Source of the DNA: Comamonadaceae bacterium
Lineage (GTDB): Bacteria > Pseudomonadota > Gammaproteobacteria > Burkholderiales > Burkholderiaceae_C
DNA length: 11,851 nt
Assembly (NCBI GenBank): GCA_947461325.1
Contig: CANHLD010000041.1
Location: 1-11,851 of the forward strand
Reading direction: 5' to 3'
Shown here: in pieces, positions 6,756 through 11,851 of the stretch
Numbering within the stretch: position 1 is the first letter of the stretch
Layout of the letters: the number at the start of each line of letters is the position of its first letter
Program-made: the position numbers and the translations under genes
The notes under the pieces: generated by a model
Told to the model about the DNA's origin: nothing
Database searches by the model: none
Seen by the model: the letters and a program-made list of their open reading frames with translations, nothing else

Positions 6756-7313
6756 ATGGAAATAAAAAAAGAATATCCTTTGAAAAACCCCCTTTCCATT
6801 TATCAACAAATAGTTTGCGGGGCTGTGTTTATAGGCTTGCAAGGCTTGTCATTTGCCCAGCCCTATGCGCTGCCAGATCGCTCTTTGACCCCCGGCGCCA
6901 TCGATCCGGCGGTAAACCAAAACAATATCCAATCCACTGTGTGTGTTCGGGGCTATACAAAAAAAGTCAGGCCCGATAAAAAATACACCAACCGACTCAA
7001 GCACGAGCAAATCCAACAGTACCGCTACGCTGATCGAGATGTCAGAAACTATGAGTTGGACCATTTGATTCCACTCAATATCGGCGGTAATCCATCGGAC
7101 CCCAAAAACCTGTGGCCGCAAAGTCGCCAAGGCGAGTGGTCTGCCGAACAAAAAAATGATCTTGAATTCGTTGTCTACAAAATGGTCTGTCAAGGTGAGA
7201 TCACATTGTTTGATGCACAGCAAAAAATTGCTAAAGATTGGATCGAGGCCTATCAGGCCTGGGTGCCAACGCACCAACATTTATTGCCACACAAAAGACG
7301 TACTGATGACTGA
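6756..7313 (+). CDS. Secreted HNH-type nuclease-like protein
   Basis: A 185-residue protein with an N-terminal signal peptide: hydrophobic residues 19-33 ending at SFA, cleavage probably before Gln35. The rest matches a family of exported proteins carrying an HNH-like motif. One sees TPGAIDPAVNQNNIQSTVCV (45-64), then ELDHLIPLNIGG (100-111) with Asp102 and His103, and NLWPQS with Asn118, and a tail with VCQGEIT and AQQKIAKDW. C63 and C145 could form a disulfide outside the cytoplasm. Activity on DNA or RNA is expected from the family motif but not shown. The start is uncertain: ATG at 6756 has no Shine-Dalgarno and lies 13 bases after the terminator; TTG at 6780 (MKNPLSIYQQIVCG) would give a more compact signal peptide. 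It sits upstream of the Rieske gene by 37 bases and is an unusual neighbour for purine catabolism enzymes. Confidence 0.75.
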   Translation: MEIKKEYPLKNPLSIYQQIVCGAVFIGLQGLSFAQPYALPDRSLTPGAIDPAVNQNNIQSTVCVRGYTKKVRPDKKYTNRLKHEQIQQYRYADRDVRNYELDHLIPLNIGGNPSDPKNLWPQSRQGEWSAEQKNDLEFVVYKMVCQGEITLFDAQQKIAKDWIEAYQAWVPTHQHLLPHKRRTDD

Positions 7314-7350
7314 TGTTTGACCTCAACTCAAAAAAACGGAAATACCTTTC

Positions 7351-8343
7351 ATGGTTCAAATTGAATTTTCTTATTGGCACCCAGTGTGTGACTCAAGACA
7401 AGTAGCAGACGAACCTTTGTCAGCGTTATTGTTGGATCTTCCCTTGGTACTTTGGCGCGACGAAGATGGCGTAGCGCATGCCCTGCATGACAAATGCCCG
7501 CACAGAGGCGCTCGCTTGTCCCTCGGTCGGGTATGTCACGGGCAGTTGCAATGTGCTTACCACGGTTGGACGTTCAACCACCAGGGCAGTTGCACGTTGA
7601 TTCCCGCCATGCCCCAATTGACTCCCACTCAAGCACATCAAGCCAAAACTGTTGCTGTGCGCGAGCATATGGGCCTGGTATGGGTGTGTCTGGATGCTGA
7701 GAATGCTGACAATGCGGTCGGGCCTGCGTTTGAGGCCGAGAAAAATGCCAACTTGCGCAAGTTCAACGCGGGTCCTTACGACGTTGCCACCAGCGCACCT
7801 CGTATCGTGGAAAATTTTTTGGATATGTCGCATTTCAGTTTTGTGCATGATGGCTGGTTGGGTGAGTCGTCCCATTGCGAAATTCCAGAGATTGAGTTGC
7901 AAGAACACGAGGCAGGATTCAAAGTCACTAATGCACAGGTTTGGCAACCCAACACCAGCGCCTTATCCATTCAACCCGGGATGGTGACATACAGCTATGA
8001 GGTCATGCACCCTTATTCCGCGGTTTTGACCAAAGTACCGGACGCGCAAAGCGGTGTGCCCGCCGGATATCAGGAGTCCATCATTGTGTTGATACAGCCG
8101 TTGACATCAGAGCAAAGCCGAGTATGGTTTCGCATGGCTGTGGCTGACTTTGATGCGGAAATGGAAGACCTGCTGGCATTTCAAGACAAAATATTTTTTC
8201 AAGACAAACCTGTGCTTGAATCCCAATTGCCTCGTCAATTGCCTTTGACCGCGGGGGTCGAGGCAAACGTTGGCAGTGACAAAGCCTCGGTCGCCTACAG
8301 AAGATTTTTAAAAAAACAAGGCATTACTTTTGGAGTGTGTTAA
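7351..8343 (+). CDS. Rieske non-heme iron oxygenase, alpha subunit (possible purine-related N-demethylase type)
   Basis: This 330-residue enzyme should use O2 and electrons from a separate reductase to hydroxylate or demethylate a substrate in the cytoplasm. The Rieske [2Fe-2S] ligands are C49, H51, C68 and H71 (CPHRGARLSLG and CAYHGWTF). The mononuclear iron site shows N155, D158, H161 and H166 (ENFLDMSHFSFVH), with Asp279 in FQDKIFFQDK the likely third ligand. The C-terminal FFQDKPVLESQLP and SDKASVAYRRFL motifs resemble, from memory, NdmA-type N-demethylases of caffeine breakdown and related monooxygenases such as VanA-like enzymes. No reductase domain is fused and none is encoded in the window. 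A ribosome binding site is visible as GGA(A) near 7338-7341. It ends exactly where the deaminase gene begins, so the two are co-translated. The substrate is unknown; a methylated or otherwise modified purine is my inference from the neighbours. Confidence 0.85.
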   Translation: MVQIEFSYWHPVCDSRQVADEPLSALLLDLPLVLWRDEDGVAHALHDKCPHRGARLSLGRVCHGQLQCAYHGWTFNHQGSCTLIPAMPQLTPTQAHQAKTVAVREHMGLVWVCLDAENADNAVGPAFEAEKNANLRKFNAGPYDVATSAPRIVENFLDMSHFSFVHDGWLGESSHCEIPEIELQEHEAGFKVTNAQVWQPNTSALSIQPGMVTYSYEVMHPYSAVLTKVPDAQSGVPAGYQESIIVLIQPLTSEQSRVWFRMAVADFDAEMEDLLAFQDKIFFQDKPVLESQLPRQLPLTAGVEANVGSDKASVAYRRFLKKQGITFGVC

Positions 8344-9384
8344 ATGAATTTTGATGCTATAAATTCTGCGCAACTACCAGCGTTGCTGTGTGCCATGCCC
8401 AAAACCGAGTTGCATATTCACATTGAAGGTTCTCTGGAGCCGGAGTTGATATTTGCATTGGCCAAACGCAATCAGGTGCGGTTGAACTACGCCACTGTCG
8501 AAGAATTGCGATCTGCTTATGCGTTCACTGATTTACAAAGTTTTCTGGATATTTACTATGCAGGCGCGAGTGTGTTGCAGCACCCGCAGGATTTTTATGA
8601 CATGGCCTGGGCTTATTTTTTAAGAGCCAAAGCTGACAATGTGGTTCACGCAGAAATATTTTTCGATCCGCAAACGCATACTGAACGTAAAGTCAGCATG
8701 CGAACAGTGGTCACTGGTTTGCACCATGCTTGTACGGACGCCAAAGAAAAATTGGGCATCAGTTCATCTTTGATTTTGTGCTTTTTGCGCCACCTTAGCG
8801 AAGAATCTGCATTTGAAACCTTAGAGCAAGCCATTCCCTTCAAAGACATGTTCATTGGTGTTGGCTTGGATTCCAGCGAGCGCGGTCACCCGCCCGAAAA
8901 ATTCGAGCGTGTGTTCAAACGCGCACACCAACTGGGTCTCAAAGCGGTGGCACACGCTGGTGAAGAAGGTCCTCCCGCTTACATCTGGAGCGCATTGGAT
9001 GTGCTGAAAGCCGAGCGCATAGACCACGGCGTTCAGGCCATCCATGATGAGGTGTTGATGCAGCGTCTTGCCATGGAGCGTGTACCGCTGACAGTGTGCC
9101 CCTTGTCCAACCTGAAGTTGTGCGTTTTCCCAAATCTGAAAGACCACAATCTGGCGCAGATGCTGTCGCAAGGCCTTTGTGTCATGATCAACTCGGATGA
9201 CCCAGCTTACTTCGGTGGCTACATGAACGAAAACTTTTTGCAAACCTTTGCGGCTTTGAATTTGAATGCCTCGCATGCTTACCAATTGGCATGCAACAGT
9301 TTCGAAGCTGCCTTTGTCGATGAGGCGCAAAAGCTGGCTTGGCGAGTTCAACTTGATGCGTGTTTTCAGCAGCACGGTGCCTAA
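8344..9384 (+). CDS. Adenine deaminase (AAH1-like member of the adenosine/AMP deaminase family)
   Basis: A 346-residue metal-dependent deaminase. The zinc and catalytic residues are all visible: H24 and H26 (ELHIHIEGSLEPE), H204 and E207 (VAHAGEEGP), H228 (RIDHG), D285 and D286 (NSDDPAYFGG). The variants SLEPELIFALAKRN, FFDPQTHT, GLDSSERGHPPEKF and NSDDPAYFGGYMNEN are typical of the subgroup shown to act on adenine (for example Pseudomonas PA0148 and yeast Aah1) rather than on adenosine, although such genes are often annotated as adenosine deaminase. The product would be hypoxanthine, the substrate of the divergently encoded xanthine dehydrogenase. The ATG follows the Rieske TAA with no gap, and GGAG at 8332-8335 stands 8 bases ahead. 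Activity on an N6-modified adenine cannot be excluded. Confidence 0.88.
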   Translation: MNFDAINSAQLPALLCAMPKTELHIHIEGSLEPELIFALAKRNQVRLNYATVEELRSAYAFTDLQSFLDIYYAGASVLQHPQDFYDMAWAYFLRAKADNVVHAEIFFDPQTHTERKVSMRTVVTGLHHACTDAKEKLGISSSLILCFLRHLSEESAFETLEQAIPFKDMFIGVGLDSSERGHPPEKFERVFKRAHQLGLKAVAHAGEEGPPAYIWSALDVLKAERIDHGVQAIHDEVLMQRLAMERVPLTVCPLSNLKLCVFPNLKDHNLAQMLSQGLCVMINSDDPAYFGGYMNENFLQTFAALNLNASHAYQLACNSFEAAFVDEAQKLAWRVQLDACFQQHGA

Positions 9385-9428
9385 GCCTTCAAGCTGCTTT
9401 ACATGACAAGTCTTTCCATTGTGACTAC

Positions 9429-10628
9429 ATGTCTTCAGTAGAACCCATTGCAGTGGTGGGTGGCGGAATTGGCGGCTTGGCTGCTGCGCTGGCCTTAGGG
9501 CGCGCGGGCAACGCAGTCAATCTGTATGAGCAGGCAGATGCATTCTCAGAGGCAGGCGCTGGCATTGGTCTGGGGCCGAACGCCATGCGTGTGTTGCAAG
9601 CCTGGGGTCTTGGCCCATCATTGCAGGAGGCAGGTTGTGCGCCTCAACGATTGATTGCTCGTCATGCAGACAATGGGCGTATCGTCGGCCAATTACCTAT
9701 GGGGCAATCATTCATCACTGCTTATGGCGCACCTTACCTGACGGTTCACAGGGCTGACTTACAGCATACCTTGTTAGGCGCTGTCAGCCAGCAAACCAGC
9801 GCCACACTTTTGACTCATCACCACTTATCTGGCTTGGTAAACGACACCCATGGTTTTGAGTTGCAGTTCAAAGATAAATCGAATACGTATCCAGCACACA
9901 TACTGATTGGCGCTGATGGTTTGCACAGTGCGGTACGAACAACGGTATTTGACAAAACACCACCGAATGCCAGCGGTCATTGGGCTTACCGCGCTTTGTT
10001 GCCCATGCATGAAGTTCCTCAATCTTTCAGGCAAATGGATATTGGCATTTGGATGGGTACGCGTTTGCACGTGGTGCATTACCCGGTGCGCGGCGGTGAG
10101 TTTTTGAACCTCGTTGTCCTGATTGAATCTCCTAACCAAGCATCACAACCCGGTTGGGATGTTTTGCGCAGCGCGGCGCAAATCACCGAAGATTTAAAGC
10201 AGGCCACGCACAACACGTACGCTGAATTGCAAGACTTGATCCATGCGGTAAACGGCTGGCGCGCATGGTGTTTGTTTGACCGTGAACCACTAGAGCATCC
10301 CTCTCAAATGGTCAAGGGCAGTGTCGCTTTGTTGGGGGACGCTGCACACCCTATGTTGCCTTACTTGGCACAGGGCGCAGGCATGGCGATAGAAGATGCA
10401 GCCTGCTTTGCTATGCACTGGAAAAACGCATCGTTAAGCGCTGAACAACGTTTGCTGAACTATGCGCAAGCGCGTTGGCAACGTGTGTCACGCGTACAGC
10501 AGCGCGCAAGACGCAACGGTCAACTGTTCCATGCAGATGGTTTATTGCGATTGGCGAGAGACACAGCCATGAAATTAGGCGGCGCTCGATGGATGGACAT
10601 GCCTTGGTTGTACGGAACCTCAAATTAA
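9429..10628 (+). CDS. Group A FAD-dependent monooxygenase (salicylate/3-hydroxybenzoate hydroxylase-like)
   Basis: This 399-residue flavoprotein carries the three FAD motifs of single-component aromatic hydroxylases: the Rossmann motif VVGGGIGGLAAA (9-20) with Glu34 closing it, GADGLHSAVR (161-170) and LLGDAAHPMLPYLAQGAG (301-318). R108 (VHRAD) contacts FAD in the family. The C-terminus MPWLYG matches salicylate hydroxylase-like proteins. It would use NAD(P)H and O2 to hydroxylate a ring substrate. The HpxO urate hydroxylase of Klebsiella belongs to the same large family, but its GDAGHSTTPDIGQGG motif differs, so I do not call HpxO. Given the context, a role after xanthine dehydrogenase or after the Rieske step is possible. 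The frame is open upstream to 9360, overlapping the deaminase, but the FAD fold begins after ATG 9429, 44 bases downstream of the deaminase stop. No clear ribosome binding site is seen. Confidence 0.85.
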   Translation: MSSVEPIAVVGGGIGGLAAALALGRAGNAVNLYEQADAFSEAGAGIGLGPNAMRVLQAWGLGPSLQEAGCAPQRLIARHADNGRIVGQLPMGQSFITAYGAPYLTVHRADLQHTLLGAVSQQTSATLLTHHHLSGLVNDTHGFELQFKDKSNTYPAHILIGADGLHSAVRTTVFDKTPPNASGHWAYRALLPMHEVPQSFRQMDIGIWMGTRLHVVHYPVRGGEFLNLVVLIESPNQASQPGWDVLRSAAQITEDLKQATHNTYAELQDLIHAVNGWRAWCLFDREPLEHPSQMVKGSVALLGDAAHPMLPYLAQGAGMAIEDAACFAMHWKNASLSAEQRLLNYAQARWQRVSRVQQRARRNGQLFHADGLLRLARDTAMKLGGARWMDMPWLYGTSN

Positions 10629-10653
10629 CGAGGCTGACTACAAAATGATCGGT

Positions 10654-11595
10654 TTAAAGTTGGCCGAGCAAGACAAATTCCATCAGAGCTTTTTGCACAT
10701 GCAAGCGGTTTTCCGCTTCGTCCCAGACCACGGATTGAGGGCCGTCAATCACTTCGGCTTGCACTTCTTCGCCACGGTGTGCAGGTAGGCAATGCATGAA
10801 CAAGGCATCCGGTTTGGCGACAGCCATCATGGCTTCGTCCACACACCATGCTGCAAAGGCTTTGCGCCTGGCTTCGTTCTCAGCCTCATAGCCCATGCTG
10901 GTCCAGACATCGGTGGTCACCAAGTCTGCGCCACGGCAGGCCTGCAATGGGTCTGCAAACACTTTGAAGCATTCACTGTTAGAAACACCGGCCACAGCCT
11001 GATTGACTTCATAACCGCTGGGCGTACTCACGTGAACCGTGAAGCCCAGTAAATCTGCGGCTTGCAACCAGGTGTTGGCCATGTTGTTACCGTCGCCTAC
11101 CCAGGCCACCACTTTGCCCTGGAGGCAATCGAGTGGTCGCAACACATCGCCCCGGTGTTCAATGAAGGTGAACAAGTCGGCCAGTATTTGGCAGGGGTGA
11201 AATTCATTCGTCAGGCCATTGATGACAGGTACACGCGAATTGGCGGCGAAGCGTTCGATCTTGGTTTGTTCGTAGGTGCGAATCATCACCAGATCAACCA
11301 TTCGACTGATCACTTTGGCAGAGTCTTCAATGGGTTCTGCGCGGCCAAGTTGGCTGTCGCCCGTCGTTAAGTGAACCACTGCGCCACCCATTTGGTACAT
11401 GCCTGCTTCAAAACTGATGCGGGTGCGCGTGGACGCTTTTTCGAAAATCATTGCCAGCGTGCGGTCGGTCAGCGGTTGGTGTTTGTCGTAGGCTTTGAAT
11501 TTTTGCTTGATGAGTGCAGCGCGTGTGAACAGATAGGCGTATTCATCAGCATTCAAATCGCTGAACTGTAAATAATGCTTGAGAGCTTGGCTCAT
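10654..11595 (-). CDS. argF: Ornithine carbamoyltransferase
   Basis: This 313-residue cytoplasmic enzyme makes citrulline from ornithine and carbamoyl phosphate in arginine biosynthesis. The carbamoyl phosphate site is EKASTRTRISFE (STRTR at 55-59), followed by HPCQILAD (133-140). WVGDGNNMANTW and TTDVWTSMG belong to the ornithine side, and HCLPAHRGEE carries the catalytic Cys. Length and order are normal for ArgF. The gene begins one base after the stop of the upstream aminotransferase gene and is the last gene of its operon. It converges on the FAD monooxygenase with 25 bases between the stop codons; I see no clear terminator hairpin there. Confidence 0.97.
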   Translation of the reverse strand: MSQALKHYLQFSDLNADEYAYLFTRAALIKQKFKAYDKHQPLTDRTLAMIFEKASTRTRISFEAGMYQMGGAVVHLTTGDSQLGRAEPIEDSAKVISRMVDLVMIRTYEQTKIERFAANSRVPVINGLTNEFHPCQILADLFTFIEHRGDVLRPLDCLQGKVVAWVGDGNNMANTWLQAADLLGFTVHVSTPSGYEVNQAVAGVSNSECFKVFADPLQACRGADLVTTDVWTSMGYEAENEARRKAFAAWCVDEAMMAVAKPDALFMHCLPAHRGEEVQAEVIDGPQSVVWDEAENRLHVQKALMEFVLLGQL

Positions 11596-11596
11596 A

Positions 11597-11851
11597 TCAG
11601 GCTTTCGGTGAAGTAGCTAAAAATTCTTTGACCAGAGGCACCAGCAACGCCACGACTTCATCCGCCTCTGACTCGTTCATGGTGAGTGCAGGCAGCAAGC
11701 GAATGACGCTGTCTGCCGTCACGCTGAGCAACAAACCAGCTTGCAGCGCTTGCCCCATCAACGGGCCGCAAGGGCGATCCAAATCGATGCCGATCATCAA
11801 ACCATTGCCGCGTATTTCTTTGAAACCGAGCACATGACCGAGTTCGCGTTG
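11597..11851 (-). CDS. argD: Acetylornithine aminotransferase, C-terminal part (cut by window edge)
   Basis: The last 84 residues of a class III pyridoxal-phosphate aminotransferase are present; the gene enters from the right edge. The visible sequence starts QRELGHVLGFKEIRGNGLMI and continues with GIDLDRPCGPLM, LLLSVTADSVIRLLPALTM and an EADEVV helix, the usual end of ArgD, which converts N-acetylglutamate semialdehyde to N-acetylornithine. The Lys that binds the cofactor lies outside the window. Its TGA is separated by one base from the argF ATG, so argD-argF form one arginine biosynthesis operon. Another class III aminotransferase is possible, but the GLMIGIDLDRPCG motif and the argF partner favour ArgD. 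Confidence 0.9.
   Translation of the reverse strand, partial: QRELGHVLGFKEIRGNGLMIGIDLDRPCGPLMGQALQAGLLLSVTADSVIRLLPALTMNESEADEVVALLVPLVKEFLATSPKA

Noticed and set aside
8821..9375. Open frame of 184 codons on the minus strand inside the deaminase gene
   Set aside because: Antisense shadow; the plus strand carries all catalytic residues of the deaminase.
8344..9384. Annotation as adenosine deaminase
   Set aside because: The subgroup motifs (SLEPELIFALA, GLDSSERGHPP, NSDDPAYFGGY) fit adenine deaminases better than true adenosine deaminases.
9429..10628. Naming the FAD monooxygenase HpxO (urate hydroxylase)
   Set aside because: The signature motifs resemble salicylate hydroxylase-like proteins more than HpxO; urate activity is left as a hypothesis only.
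1..11851. CRISPR arrays, tRNA or rRNA genes, intact insertion sequences
   Set aside because: No regularly spaced repeats, no cloverleaf-like sequences and no transposase gene were seen in the window.

Overview
The window looks like a chromosomal segment of a betaproteobacterium, most likely Burkholderiales (Comamonadaceae-like). This rests on the character of XdhA, the BMP transporter set, the argD-argF pair and a repeat that resembles sequences often found near RAYT-type transposases. It is an inference from remembered families, since no search was possible. Base composition looks close to even by eye and was not computed.

Left part, minus strand (1-1584): the start of xdhB and a complete xdhA, overlapping by 4 bases. 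They encode the molybdopterin-binding and the FeS/FAD subunits of xanthine dehydrogenase. A 63-bp divergent gap separates xdhA from a plus-strand ABC importer operon (1648-5166): a double-domain ATPase and two permeases of the nucleoside/purine (BMP) type, packed with spacings of +1 and -1 base. A 384-bp gene-free spacer follows. It holds repeats, a hairpin and a degenerate RAYT/REP-like repeat pair. Next comes the matching BMP-family lipoprotein (5557-6696), closed by a strong intrinsic terminator.

Middle part, plus strand (6756-10628): a secreted HNH-type nuclease-like protein, a Rieske non-heme iron oxygenase, a deaminase of the adenine deaminase subgroup, and a group A FAD monooxygenase. 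All run in the same direction. The Rieske and deaminase genes abut with no gap.

Right part, minus strand (10654-11851): argF (ornithine carbamoyltransferase), preceded by the C-terminal end of argD. This arginine biosynthesis unit converges on the purine cluster and is probably unrelated to it.

Reading the genes together: a purine acquisition and catabolism locus. A secreted nuclease may help release nucleic-acid material. The BMP/ABC system imports nucleosides or bases. The deaminase gives hypoxanthine from adenine, and xanthine dehydrogenase takes hypoxanthine and xanthine to urate. The Rieske oxygenase and the FAD monooxygenase have no fixed place in the textbook pathway. They are the most interesting part: candidates for N-demethylation or hydroxylation of modified purines and for oxidation of urate or another product.
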